A DNA stretch of 64,000 nucleotides, from assembly GCF_037038585.1 (NCBI RefSeq), contig NC_092520.1, forward strand, positions 144,769,104 to 144,833,103. Reading direction: 5' to 3'. Below the pieces are notes generated by a model. It made no database searches and was not told the origin of the DNA. It saw nothing but the letters and a program-made list of their open reading frames with translations. The position numbers and the translations under genes are program-made. Shown here piece after piece: positions 49,341-63,700 of this stretch. This DNA is from Patagioenas fasciata (lineage: Eukaryota; Chordata; Aves; Columbiformes; Columbidae). How positions within the stretch are numbered: the first letter of the stretch is position 1; every line of letters starts with the position of its first letter.

Positions 49341-52300
49341 GCAGCTTGAGCCCAAACTTTCTTCAATGAATTTTTCTCCTGCCTCCTAATCTCTCCTGAC
49401 ATAATGTTGAAAGTTATTACTTAGCTGCATAAAGAAAACCATCTGTCAATTATTTACCTTCTTACATGTGGGACCAGGTACCTAGGAGCTGTTACTGCAA
49501 GCCAAAGCAAATGTCCAGCTTCCAAGAAAGCAGAAATCCAATTGCAGCCATCTGATTGAAGCGTCTGTCTAGGCTAAGTCAATAAAAATCTGTTCTCCAT
49601 CAGAGAACAACTGAGATTCCTCCAAATACCATTTTGAACATCCAAGTCATGGCTGAGTAGCCCTTAAACTTCTTTTGAGAGCTATTGGAAAATGAGATTT
49701 TTAGCAGCTGTAAGTAAGTATTTAAGTGCACATCTTGCTGAATAGAGGTATCGAAATTGTTCATGCTCATCTGTGAAGTGTATCCTCTTCATGTTGTGTA
49801 ACACAAATGCTAACATCTGAGCTCCAGTCAGCATCCAGAGTGCCCCTGTCAAAGTTACAAAATTTTCTGTTTCTTCAGTTTTCCTGGCACAGAGACGAGA
49901 CTTCTCAGATGCACTCACTGTCAGCTGAAGGCTGCTATTGCAGTCACTCTGAGTTTGTCACTAATTTCAGTGGACGTAGACTTTGAATAGAAGGCTTTGG
50001 GTACGTGTACCAAGAATAAAAATGCCCTTTTTTTTTTTTTTCTCTCTTCCATTCTGCAAATAACAGGAAATTGTATCAAAGTTTTTGTGAGACTGCTAAG
50101 AAGGACCATCTGGGAAAAAAGTCACTCTCGAAGAAATTAGTGCTTTCCTCTCTCATGACCTGTAGGCAGATTTTTGCCAATGTTACTTCGTACTAGATAT
50201 TTTCTGCTGTGGTTGGTAGGCTCACTTGAGGTCTGTGGATTTCTTATTGGGCTCCGTGGAGCTTAAAAGAGAAAACCAAGACTTCTCAGTTTAGACTTGT
50301 GTGCTTGATTTTGCTGTAGCATAGTCTTCAGTGGATACTGGCCCCTGGGTTCACAGAGTTGGAATAACACCAAAAGCCAGTGTTTTAGACTGGCCTTCGT
50401 TACAATAAAATAAATATCTTTTGATAAACAGAGATTTTGCCTTTTAATAATCTGGCTCGCATTGTCAACTTTTTCCTTATTTTGTTGTGATTTCTTTATT
50501 TCCTCTGGTAATTTCTAAGAAGAGGCTGGCAGTTCTGAAACAGAGTTGTCTAGATGGCTCTTTATTGACACCCTGGATCCAAGCTGGGTAGATCTGGTCA
50601 GTTTGGTGGGGGTGCCTCATCTGAGACTCACTAAAAGAAAAAAAGCCTAATTCCCATGGAATTTGTTACAAATTAGCAGCAATATTGCCAGATGTGGGGA
50701 GGGTTAAAGCACTTGCTAATAGATAATTCCAGGCATATGTTACTCACTTCCCTGCAGGAGGACTGAAAGCTTGAGGAATATATTTTCCCTGTCCCTCCTC
50801 CCCTCCCTCCACCACCCCCAAACTGAATGGATTAGTAGAACTGCTTCCTTGAATTACTTGCAAATCATAGCAGTTATAACTTGAACTTCCAGAGATAACG
50901 TGCTAAAGATTTTGTAGAAAATAAGCTTGGATTATATTTACTCTAAACAGTCAGCATTTGTGTAGCAGTGTGTCAGCTACTGGAATAACCGTGTGCTAGT
51001 CTTAACTTTGCAGATGATACTTTATTTGCAAATACTCCATCTTTTCAAGAATAAGAAGAAGAGGAAAAGAAAACACAGTGTTGGTTACAGTGAGATCAAT
51101 TAGGTCAGTGCTAGGCATTTTTTGGAAATCCCAGACAATGGAAGTAAAAATGCTTATTGTGCTGGCTGGATAGGAAAAATGTGGAACCTATAGAAGCCAG
51201 AGGCAAAATGGCCAGCTTAAGGCAGTATTATCAGCAGCTGCTTTTCAGTCATAAATAGAAAGTGCTTTTTAAGGAGGTCTGTTGGGAATACTCCTACAAC
51301 TAAGTGAACCCCTAACAGCATGCTGATGATAACTAAGTAAATGGAGATGGAGGAGGAGAGTTCAATGGCTCCCAAAGGAGTTGCCATATTTCTTTCCAGG
51401 ATTTCTTGGAGAGAAGTATATGTCTGAGCTGTTTGTGACGCCTTCATAATAAGTATGGTCCTTGTGAGACGTGGAGGGTGTGCACTGCTTCAATGTTTTG
51501 GTGTGTGCAATGGGTCCAACACACTCTACACACCTGAGGCTCAGTGGCCTGTACTTATAACACAGGGCTAAGCCTGGGCACCTGATCATCTGTACTGTTA
51601 AATTGCTGTCATGGTGCTGGCTCTGTCTGGGCCAGCTGTTGCCCTCTCCAAAAATATGTGTATATGGAAACACTCCTCTGTTTTGGAAGGTAGAATAGGA
51701 TGGGTGGGATCTGTGCTGACCCCCTTGGCATAAGTGCAGGAGAGCAGGCCTTGTCATGTTTTGTTTTGTTATTTTTTTGTATAAATAATATGACCGCTGC
51801 GCACAAGCTGCAAAACTGAGCTAGGATGCCTTTTACTGCTCTACAGGGGTCGTGTCTGAGATGTGCAGTGCGTGTTGACCTAGACAGTTGAACAAAATCT
51901 TCAGATTTTCCTGGGACAGACACGAAAATTGGAAAAATTTGCATAAAGGATATTTCAGGATTTGTAACTTCCTCTCAGCAGCTTTCTATTACAGTTTTGC
52001 CAGTGTTGCTCTTGCATATATGATACTGCACAGTCAATGCAGCAATGAATAAATCACTGCTTTTCTACAACTTGAGCATAAACTTTGCTTACAGCTCACA
52101 GTACAAGGATGCTCAGACCTAACCATAGGTGCTAGTAGAGATCTAGATCCTCCTCTTTTTGGCTCTAAAACTACCTCTCCCATTGAGTATGGGCTTTGCA
52201 TAAATCCATTTTGTTGTCAGTTTATAACTTTTTTTTCAGAATACTATATCTTTACCTGCAGTGGGAGCAGATTGACAGCACAGAGGACTACTGTGAGGGG

Positions 52301-55300
52301 CACACATGCTGCAAATGCCATTGGAGGCAAGTCAGGCCTTTCAAAGACATTTTTAAAATATCATCTCCACAGCTTGTGTGGCCATTTGTTAAAAACAAAT
52401 GGCATTTGGCGAGTCTGGAAACCAGGAGCAGCCATTAGGTGGATCTAAAATATGTGTCATCTGTTTAGTGTTGTATCCCCTTACGCACTCTCTCTTCTCA
52501 GAAGGCCAGTCCCTTGAGAGTTGTGAGATCAGAGGGAAACAGGAGACCCATCTGCAACCTGCTGATTAGCCAGTCATCAACAGATTATCCTGTACAAAGG
52601 GATCAGGGTAATGGGCTAAGGCCAGCTAAGTGCATATATGGTAGTGAAAGCACCAGTGCCACAAAGATGGGAAAGACCAGATGATGTGACTTCTGGTGTG
52701 GACAACTTTAAACGGACAGAAAAAGAAGGGTGGGATTGTTGGGTGAGTCACTGCAAAATACTTGGCACTGATATCAAATCAATGGGTTCAGCCTGGTCTT
52801 GCGGTTTCCTTTCTTTCTGGGCACGGATCTCTACAAGCCGGAGGAGCCGGTGGGTGTATGGTATTTGCAACCGCTTTATTTTCTCTGGGCTAAAAATACT
52901 CTGCAAACTTTGGTTTTATTTTCCATTCCTGACAGCTGAGCCCTGGTCTGGAGGGAATGAATGTGTTATCCCATTGTGAAAACATCTAAACAGGTGGAAA
53001 GGACAAGGGAGGGTAGGAAGGGAGGGTGGAGAGTCTGGTTTTAGACAGAAATCCTGTTTCCTTTCTAAAGACAGAGTGAAGGTCCTGCAGGTAATTTTAA
53101 ACTAAAATTTGTATTCCCGTTCTCATCTATTTGCTTATGTGAAAGAGCCTCGTGTTGCGAGATATCAGGAAGAAAAGAGTTATGGAGACAGTGTCAGAGG
53201 AAAGAGAAGACTGTGGGTGCTGTGCTGCTGTTTCAGTCAGTCTCAAGCACTCTGCCAATAAACTTCATTTTTCACCTGTAACTTCAGTTCTGCCAGCTGG
53301 AGCCTCCCACACAGCTTTGGTAAAGTGCTTTATTTTCTCTTCTTCTGAGAAAGCTCTTTGTGAAAACTATCATAGTTCTGAGACAGTTCTGTGGAAGCAT
53401 CTCAGTGACAACTGGTTGTGCTGTTCCTGTAGCCACCCCCGTGCCTCAGCACAGAAAAGGGTATCAAATAGCCTAAATTGTGCTAAATATTATGTTTTCC
53501 ATTTTTCAGTATGGAAACATTTTCCATTGAGAAGCATGATCCTGCCTGGTAAGACTTTCTTCATCCAAATCCTGTCTGGATTGCAACTAAGTCTGCAAAG
53601 GCAAGGGCTAATGCACTAATCCATTCTGGTACTGTATGTCTTTATAGAAGCTTTTTAAAAAAATAAGAATAAGGGTCCAGAGACTTGTATGATGCAGAAT
53701 GTAATCAATAAAGTTATTCAAAGTTTTACACAAAAGCACTCACACAGATCATTAGGGAAAAAAACTTTAATCCACTGAGGTTTAGAAATGAGGAATTTCT
53801 TAAGTAGCACCTGAGATTTTTTTTTCTCTCTGAGTCTGAAGGGCTTTGTGGACTATAAATCCTGCCAAAACACTTTTTCAAATAAATATTGGGGAGGAAA
53901 AAGAAGAAAAAAAAAGATGAGCAAAGGAAAGCCAAGCTTTAATCTGATAAACAGCCCCAAGATTTCAGCCCTTTCAGGGGTGACTGACTATTGCCCCAAA
54001 TTCTCCCCTAGGCGATGGAAGTTAGTAAATAATCATGAATAATGGGGAGAAAAAAATGGTACTGGTGAGAAGAACAAAGCCACGCTGGTTTCACCTTTCC
54101 TACTCCTGAGCCTTTGGGTAGATTTTGAATTCCCTTAGGCATGCCTCTTACCGTTCGTACTTTTTCTGCTTATCATCTATACAAGGGCTGCTACACACCC
54201 CACCTGCCCTTACTGAAGGGCAGGTCAGGGCTGTGTGAGTCCTGGATTTGCTTTGCCTGTCAAACAGCAGTTTTCTGCCAGCAAAGACTCTTATGGATGC
54301 CGGAGTTTTTCTCTGGAGGACCATCAGTTGGAGTGCACCAAAAGCAGTCCTGTGGGCACGCCATCAGATTAGGAACATAGACGAGTGATGTGTTGGTCTG
54401 CCAGACCAACTTCAAGATTGTGCTTGTGCAGCCCTGCAGACATAGCCATGGGTTAGACATGAGCCCCACAAGTCCCCGCAGCTGCTTTCCAGCGCTGTGC
54501 ACTGAGCATGGCCTAGAAGAGCATCCTGGAGGTGGGTACCAAGCTGAGTACTGATACTATTGATACCTAGCACTGGCGTGTGGCACTCTGGCAGAACGCT
54601 CTTGGCCAAGGAATTCAGCCACAGAAAGGGCTTTCCTATGTGACCATTCACTGACACCAGATGTGAGTTGTCCTGGTGAACTGTGATTCCTTCCACATCT
54701 TCTGATGAATGTGTGAGATTGACAAGGAAGCAAAGGGATTGTGGGGCTTTTGCAAAAGATAGTGTTGGGACCATATGTTGCTCTTGTGGCAGCTTTTGCC
54801 ACTGCTATAATTTGTGTGTCCTCTTTGGACAAAAGCAGAGAGAGGACTGGGGTGGACTGACGTGTGAACTACATGATAAATGAATGAAAAGACACATCTA
54901 GTCTATATGCCATATTTGTATAACCCAGGCTGTTTCACATATCACCCATATATACATCAGACATTTATTTGCAGTAATCTTGGCACCAGACTGCACGCTC
55001 ATTTAAGTTGTCTGTATTATGCGTGCACAGTAGGTCTGGTGACAGAATAAGAAAGGAGCTCTGATGTATGGTCCTCCCCCTCCACCAGAAGAAGATCTGT
55101 GTCCTTAACAGTTGTGGATCAGTGTTTTTTAAACTGCTTGGTGAGGCTGGGTGCATAATCTATAGCTGTCTTAGACAGCCATATTAACACTGGGCTGTCA
55201 GACTCATTGGTTTTATGTAAGGTTCATTTCAGAACTGCTGCATGCCCATTAGTCCAGCATGATTGAGAACGGTTGATCTAGGTTTGCTCGGGGTGCCATA

Positions 55301-58300
55301 TCTGCTTGAGGGTAAGGGAGATTGTGTGTGAGAGGTCCTCAGAGATTGCTTCTGCTTCATGCAAGCCATTGGAGCAAAAGCAAGTTGATGAGAGCTCCTG
55401 GCTTCAGCAGGTAAATGGAGATGGTTATTGTTCATTCAGATGCCACAACAGAGCAGTTTCACTAATGGCCATTAAAATGGATTCAGAATAAGATCAAAAA
55501 AAGTACAGACAGAACTACTGTTTGGTTATATCACCGCCAACAGAGGTATTTTGACTTAATCCTAAATACCAATACACTCAAATACTGAAAATACTGTGAT
55601 GTGCGGGCTGACGTTCTAGAGAGCACCTGTGAATTAGAAGTCAAGGGAATGCTGTATGGTCGAAGTCTGGTAGAATTATTAGTCTGTGGACAAACCAGAA
55701 GGAAGTGGCTGAGGGAACAGAATGGAGAAAGACAGCTGGAGAAATAAAACATGACAAGGGAAAAAATGGTTTTGCTGCCTGACTGCTGGTTTCAAGGTTA
55801 AAGAGAAATGATGAAATCAAAGCACCCGTTAATTCTAACTATTCAATCTAACTTAGTTTGCTAATTCTGCAAAAACACTGGTTCACTTTTATCTAAAATT
55901 GAAAAAGTGTAATTCAAAGCCAGTTCAAAGAGAATAATGAGATAATCTGGAAGACCATTACCCCCAAACCAGTTACAATTATACGTTATCTGTGTGGACT
56001 CAAGCTTTTATTAGCTTGCATTTACCCTCCAGGGCATCAGACAAAGGCCATCTATTTGTTAGGCTTTGGGGTAGAGGTAAAATCAAGCTGTTTTGTACAG
56101 GGTTGAGGGCAAGACTCCCTTATCGTTCCCTGGGATTTCCTAGAGAGACGTAAGCATGTGAGACTTACGCAGTGACTTTACCCTGTGCATGTACCGCACC
56201 AGTGACTTGCAATGCATGGCGAGATTTCTCTGGGTTGTGCAGATGTTACTGTATGGGCTGTAGCAGTAGCTCTGACGTGGCTTATATAAAGGCACTGGCA
56301 AATGGCCAACATTGTTTTTTTTTTTTTTTTCAGATGAGCAAGATTTCTGGACAGAAAAACTGGACTCACACATAGCTGGAATCAGAGAGGCCACTCTACC
56401 TCCTGTTGGTTAAATACCACTTGCTCTCAGGTGCTGGTGGCTGCCTGATAATCTTGTCTGAGTTGCATCAGAGTACTTTATAGCTTGCATAGAGGTGGTG
56501 TAAGTACTTTAAATCAAAGTAAGTTCATAATGCATTGGGCAGTTGAAAGTTGCTAAATCTTACTTTGCCCATCATAAGCCCAGCCTTTCCATCTGCAGCT
56601 GTGATTTATTAAGAGGGTGCTGTTTTGCAGTCTTAGATTACTACTGAGTCTTTCAATACAAAATTATGTCTTTATGTAGCTCAGCTGAAATTAATGGATT
56701 GATTAATACTGATGATTTGATGCTATTCTGTTATAGTGTTTTTGCAAGGACAGAAAAATATGCCATGGTATGTTTGTTTTTATGCTGTGGAGCATAAATG
56801 AAAGAGTTGATGGAACTGTTTTATGAAAAAAAGGATAATAATATCCTGGCTGTCAGTACTCTTTGTATTTTTATTGTCTTTGATTCTTTATAGCCTTTAC
56901 TGGCTTCAGTGGACTTTGGATCAGACAGTTACTAATTCATCTTCTAATCTTTATGCAAGTGACAATGGCAAATTCACTATGTGTGTGAATTCCCTGATCT
57001 TCTGGGAAAATTTTAAGTTTAGATTGCAATCCAAAGACCTAACGGTAATTTCCGAGGCTACTTCTGCCACCCCTATAGAATGATTCTTTATCAGCCATCT
57101 GATGTGTTTCCTTACCAAACTGCTAATGTGAGGAAAAGTAGGTTGTGTGAGATGCTGTGTGTGAAGTTAAGTAGCCATTGGCAAATGATGACTTTTAATA
57201 ATACATACCATTGCAAGAAAAAACAAAACATGTAAAATGCTGTCCAGCAAAGGATGATGGCTGAAGGCTAAAGAAAAGGACACTCAAAGATGGAAAAACT
57301 GTTACTTCAATATCTGGTGCTAACATATCATACGTGAAAAAGAAGTTCAAGGTACCTCTTATTTAAGTTGTTTAGGACAAGTAGCGCTGCAGGGGTGGAG
57401 CACAGGAGGAGATATAAATCTCTCTGCAGGCTCCCCAGTACTTTGAAGATAATAAATACTCTGTAAGGAACTCCCTGCAAAAAAAGTTTTAAGGAAAATG
57501 GAGAAGCAACCACTCTAGTCTGATTTCAGATCCAGACAAAGCTTAAGGTCTGTGGTAATTAAAGACAACTCCTCTGGCAGAGTTTTGCAGGTGACATGGA
57601 ATGGTGTCACCATCCTGTCACCATGCTGAACTGAAATCTTACATGCTCTGGATGGTGTGATCATATGAATGTTTCTTCCACTCAATCACTGCTCCTCTGA
57701 AAGTATCAAGCCATGGTCTCTAGGGTGAATGTGGAATTTTGTTCATTATTATTGCAGATTATTATATTTCCCACGACAGTCACTGGAAACCTGATTGAGA
57801 AGACATAGATCCCCATGGAGCAGCAGCCAGGATCTGGATCCCAAAATATCTCTCGAAAGGCTTCATGATGGTAAGTGCTGGGTCATCCTAAAGCACTCCA
57901 AAGCCAAAACTGATATTTTTCCCTGCTAAAAACCATTAAAAATCTCTGAGGATGAAAACAGATACCAAGGACAAAAGCCTAATCTTTGTCAGAGATCCAG
58001 ACACTGACTGTATTGTAGTTTCAGCATGGGCATGTGCCTGACATAAAATCAAGGAGGCAAATAAAATGGGAGCACTTAATGTGATCATACAAAACTGGGA
58101 TTTAACCCTTTTTCAGCCTAACCAGTCACAGCCTGGAGTGAATAGTGACCATGTATTTTGTAAAGGAGGAATTGGTTTTGGTTTTGTTTTAAAAAGAGCA
58201 TTCAGATCAGCCGAGTTTGAGCCAATACTCAAAACTGAGCTGCCAAATTTATCATTGACCAGATTTGTATGGGGCCAAAGGAGGTTGGTACAGAGAGATT

Positions 58301-60665
58301 AGAAGCAGATTATCAGCATGCTTTTAGCTTTATCTGTTTCTAGAAGCAAAGAATTAGCCTCAGACACAACCTCAGCTTTAAATAAGTTTTAAAAAATAAA
58401 TTATTGGCATGAAAAAACTGATAAAAGTTATAGGGGCTGTTATTTCTGCTAGAATAAAGTAATTGCCATAGGAATTAATTTCAATCGATGTGGTTTCTGT
58501 AACACTGCTACATTTTTGCCAGGAAAAGACAATTTCAATAAACTCATTTAGTTCCTTATTTCAAATCCCTGGTGTAACCTGCCTGAAGAGAAAGAGGAAA
58601 AAAAGAGACAGTTCTGATGTCAGAAACTGACTCATTTATCTTCTGGAGCTTTGTTACGAAACTGAGAAAATTGCTGGTAATGGCTTTTTTTTTTTTTTTT
58701 GAGATAAAGTGGGTTGATTCATCCTGGTTTCTGAATTGCATGTGACCCAAAAACCCTGACTGAAGCACAGCCAATGGGCTCCCAGTGCTATGAAATGTGT
58801 CCTGCACAACTGGGGTTTATTTCGCCCACGGAGAGATTGTCACCTGGGGAAATAAGCGTAATGTAATTGAGAAATAGCATTCATTTTTGCTAGTGCCATG
58901 TGTGGGTCTAAATGTGGGTCTCTGCTAACTTTGGAAATTATGGAAATGCCCAGAGTTTGTCAGCAGTATCCAGGTTTCCTTATGATCTTTCTTGACAGGC
59001 TGAATATCTGATGTCACCTCTTTCAGTTTGAACAGCCTTACACAAAGCATTGTAGGATTCTTCACAACCATGGGGAAAAAGTGGTCTGATCTTAAACTGG
59101 TATGTTTACATGTTTTTTCAAAGCAATGAAGATTCAAATAGTTTCCTTACGCCCATACGTTGCTTTGACAGCCTCAATTATAGACCTTTCTGGAGAGCTG
59201 GAAGAACTCCTATTTTGTATTTGAAAACTTACAAGCAGTTATTGGGAAAAAAAAATAGGTTTAAAAAAAGAAGCATGGTCCCATATCTCAAGATAGGCAA
59301 AGTGATAAAGAAAAATGAGAAAGGAAAGAAAATTTTGTACACTGGATTAGACCTTATAGACGATATATTTAAGACAAAACTTCATGCTGATGGTACTCTT
59401 ACACTGAAGAACGAGAAAGTTATCAAACTTGAAAACTGCTGACTGTGTCCAGCCTCCTCCTTTCCTGGGAAAACATCTTGCCCATACTATGCCCCTAGAA
59501 CTGTTAGGTTTACTCCTGCCTCTCCATTTTGGGTGTCCTCAGCTGGTGAAATCTACATCGCAGCTGAACACAGGCCCTTAGGAGGCCAGACCAGAAGTTA
59601 AGACTCCAGTAGATCTGTGCCAGGAGATCATCTTTGACCTGCCCTTTAGTCAGGGAAAGCTGAGATCACCTGAAATGACAGATGTTGTGGCAGGGGTAGG
59701 ACTGGCAGATGTGGATGGAAACACCTCTGCCACAGGAGATCCACAAACAGGGCTTTTCATGTCCCACGTGACAGTGTAGCTCCCTGTCCCCCTCTGTCAG
59801 CTAGGTCACACATGGTGACTTATGAACCATCTACTGCTTCTTTCCTATGGGTTTAATCTCTTCAGCTCACTGAAGTTTTAAATCCAGAAGTTATAGGCTC
59901 ACTTCTTACCAAGTAATCCAGAACAGCACTAAAAATACCTTAAAAGGGCATTCTTCTCAATAAAATGCATCTTTAAACCCCAATTTTCTCCAATTTTCTC
60001 TTTTGATAAAAAAGCGGTTGCATTTTTTTCGCAGGGGAGTCTCAATTTCTCTACTCAGTGCCATCATGACTATGTTTCAGGGAAGATGACAGTGACATGC
60101 TTGTGAGGTGAGGTAGGAGTGAGGTAGGCAGCAGCCCGACCAGTGGCTCCCAGTGGAGTGTGGCTGCTGACCTGGTGGGGCAGCTGCTTCTGCAGGTGCA
60201 CAACACCTGCTCGGATGGCGAGAGTTGAACCTGGCCATCTCACAGCATCCCAAAGAGAGAGGGCAATCGGTGTGAGCTGCACAGACCCTCAGTGTGCCTT
60301 CCCCAAGAAGTGAAAATAAAACTGCATTTCTTAGTTATGGGAAAAGTATTTACAAATCTGTGCCCAAGTCGGGGAGGGGGGAAATGACACAAACAGGGCC
60401 TGATGTATGCCAAATATATGAGCTGTTCTAAAAGCGCAATGTGTCATAGGCTCATTATTCATCAATGCTTCATCACACTGAGTTTATGGTGGCATTAAAA
60501 CTGGAGAAAAAAAGATGTCATTTACATGAAACGCTGGAGACACTCCCTCCACCCTTTGATTCCTTCAGTAAGCTGGAAGGAGGTTTGTGTGTGCATGAGA
60601 AAGTGTGCTATACAATGCCAGCCTTTATTCTCTCCTTGAATTACTCATACTGTGCAGTATGTAGC

Positions 60666-60696
<31 letters not shown>

Positions 60697-60707
60697 AGTA
60701 AAAAAAG
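60666..60707. repeat. A-rich tract with A20 run
   Basis: Twenty consecutive A residues (60666-60685) are followed by GAG, eight A, GT, and six more A. It could be a retroposed poly(A) tail, but the preceding 200 bases contain no recognisable gene or LINE sequence. Confidence 0.85.
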
Positions 60708-63700
60708 GTTTTGGGCTTATTTTGCACTTAAGCAATAACAGTGAGACACTGAACCAAAGCTACAATGCATTGTTCGCTTCTGGAGTTTATTTTTCTAGTG
60801 TTTTTTGGATGCTAGTATCTCTTTCTGTGCTTCACATTGAAGTTGTTACTTTTCTACATATGCAGGACAAGCCAAATTCCTTCCCCAGCCCCCTAAGTCC
60901 TGACCTTGACAAAGGAATGACTGTTGTCCCACTGCATGAGGGTCTGCAGGCTGTTTAGCGACTGCGGTGGAAAGCACCGGCTGGCCGAAGGGAGCTGGCA
61001 CTGGGGAAGGGGCTGGAAGTCTGGCAGGGACTGGGGCAAGGTGGAGAGCTTTGCATAAAAACCCCGAAATCTCATTGTGATGCAATTACCTAGCAGAGGA
61101 CTTGTGAGTTCAGTAGCTGACCTCCTTCCCCAGGCATTTTTTTTTAACTAAGTTTTCGTCCCTGACAAAAAAAAAAGGGTGTATTTTAAAATCCCAGCCA
61201 TGCCACAAAGCAAGGAGGAATAGGGGAGGTTGAGTTCAGCGGTCTTCGAAGGGGGCTGTCACACAGCTGCCTCACAACCAGGGGACCACGCTCAAACAGG
61301 GGCACGAGACCCACTGGGAGGACAGGGAAGACAAAACTGGGGGTGTGTGCCTGTGCGTTGGCATCTCATGCCAATGTCCACCCTAAGGAGTTTGGATGGG
61401 TGTGTTTTGACTGAGTTGTCGGGCCATTAGCAAAGGTTTTAAGATCATTTGATCAATCATTTTAGAGGCTGTTCAGTTTTTCAAAGTTCCTTTCCTAATA
61501 TAGGCAAAACACCAACTTCTGGGTTTTTTTGTTTGTTTTTCATTTTTCTGAAAAGGGGAGAGTAAACTTTTACTACCTAAGGTGTTATCCATCTAAGGTT
61601 TCTTTAAGCCCATGCTCCAGTCCGACATAACACAATAGACTGGACCGGCTCCAGAGGAGTTTGTTTAGTCCCATATATAATTATTACCTTGTAAACAGGA
61701 TGCACCTTTACGTTATAATTTAAATACGATAAATGGGCCAAACCCTAGAGTTTTATTATCCCAGGACACAGTTATTACCAACTTAACAGGAAACACCTGC
61801 AAGTTATTGTTATAATTGGAGATGGCTGAAAAATGGGGAAATAATTTTGTGGAAAAAAAATAGAATTCTTGACGTTATTTTCATTCTGAAAGCTTCAAAT
61901 GTATCCATTTGGCCAGAATTTTATGCATGTTTTTATTGAAATCATGTTTTAATGTTCTCATTTGCAGAGAACTGTTACACTTTTCCACCAAGAGCTAGCT
62001 TTTAGATAGAGCACTAAAAGGAAACGTAAAGCCTTGTAAATTTTAAGTCTCATTGAAACAGTGATCAGAGATTTTGTTTAATGAAAAATGTGACAATGTG
62101 GGAAATTTGTTGGTCAATGATTTTTGTTCCCATAAAAGAAGACTATTTTTAATTGAAATGAAAATGTCAAGCTTTTCTGATTATTATTTTACTGCAAAGT
62201 GTATTTAAGTTCTTCTTTCTGCCCAAACCTTTTCAGCTCATGTTTTCTGGTGGTGACAGTGAAGCTACCAGAAGGATTCCTGCCTCCTGCCCCCCAGTGC
62301 TGCCTCTCTGGTGGGGAGTCACTGTCCCCTTTGCCAGGGAAGCTGTGCTGCTTTTGGGAACCACTCTGATGTGCTGCGGCCAAAGTAAACTGCACTAGGA
62401 AAGGTCTGCTGCTTAAATATCATAGACACGGGTGCTCAGCCTTCCTTGATGCAGCCCAGCTAACCTCCTGAGTAGTTGTAGTGGGTCTGACTTCAGCCCT
62501 CAGTCCTCACTCCAAGCCTCATTCACCCTCCCTGGTTTGGAAGCTGCTCCATGTCCTGCCAGTCGGTCTCATCTCTCGTCTTGAGCACTGTCCAGAGCGG
62601 GAAGTCTTACAGGAGACAAGGACAAAGAGAGAGATTGTACTTTCTTTTGCATGGGGCAGTGACAAAAGCCTGGTGGAATGACTTGGGAGTTGGGACTCAG
62701 GCAGTGAGGAAAGCTGTCTCGGCAATGGGAGGTGTGAACTTACTGCAGAAGACTTTGGGATGGTCACAGTGCACTGGTGGAAGGTCAAGAAATGGTTATC
62801 ATTACTGTAGATGCTATCTGAAGGGGCTTTCCCTGTAACTCAGGGCTGACGTAATTTTTGAAAGAAAGTGTTTCATTTCAGAAAGTTCTAGAAAATAATT
62901 TGAAAATTTTACATGTTTTGAAGCTGTTATTGTTCTACTTGATCTACCACTATTGAGAGCTGAAACAGACTATTTTATTTTGAAATAATGAAGGACATGG
63001 AGATTTGTTATTCTGCTTTCCAGATTAAAATGTCTACTGCATGTGCTGTGTGATAGGAGGGCACAGTATGCAGCACCTCAATGTTCACTTTAAGTGTTGC
63101 TGCTACATTGATGTGCCTTTGTCAGAAGATTGTTAGATGTATAACCACAAATATGCATGCATTTTGATGACATCGTTAGTAAAAACATGTCAGGGATTAA
63201 ACAAAATATTTAATTAAAATAGTTTCCCAATTTTTTGAAATAAGTTTGTATTAGATTAAGGGAGCATTACTAAATTGATTAACATCGAAAATGCATAAGA
63301 AAGAATGGACCATCAATCACCATAGATTACTGTAGAGGAAAAGAGTTTACTTCTGACTTTATAATCATATGGTTTTTAGTGCTGCAACATTTTCAGTTAA
63401 ATAATACTTTTTTTCAGTAGGAAAATGGGCCATAGTTGGTGCGCAGTTTCATCCCTTATATGTCTATAAGGGATAATTTTCAAAGTCAGTGAGTCTCAGT
63501 AGACTTCCATAGGTCTGGGTCACTTAAGTACGGGGCTGGAGCTACCAGGTTTGTAGAAGGCTTTACAAATGTTAACTAACACATACTGTCTGTTCAGCCT
63601 TCCTAGACTAGAAAGTGTGTATTTTATAAATGCATTTTTAATGTAAAATGTATTACACTAATTTAAAGCAGGGTGCTGTTTGGACAAAAACACTTCTCCT

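Noticed and set aside
52225..52330. CTTTTTTTTCAG acceptor-like site followed by an open cysteine-containing frame
   Set aside because: No good donor follows (the sequence continues GGAGGCAAGTCAGG) and the peptide matches no family known to me.
53152..53619. 155-codon plus-strand frame
   Set aside because: Cysteine- and serine-rich but with no pattern of a known family; no promoter or splice evidence.
56315..56372. T16 run plus CAG followed by an ATG and 12 codons, looking like an ideal splice acceptor
   Set aside because: Any poly-T run followed by CAG gives this. The frame stops at once and no donor or partner exon is seen.
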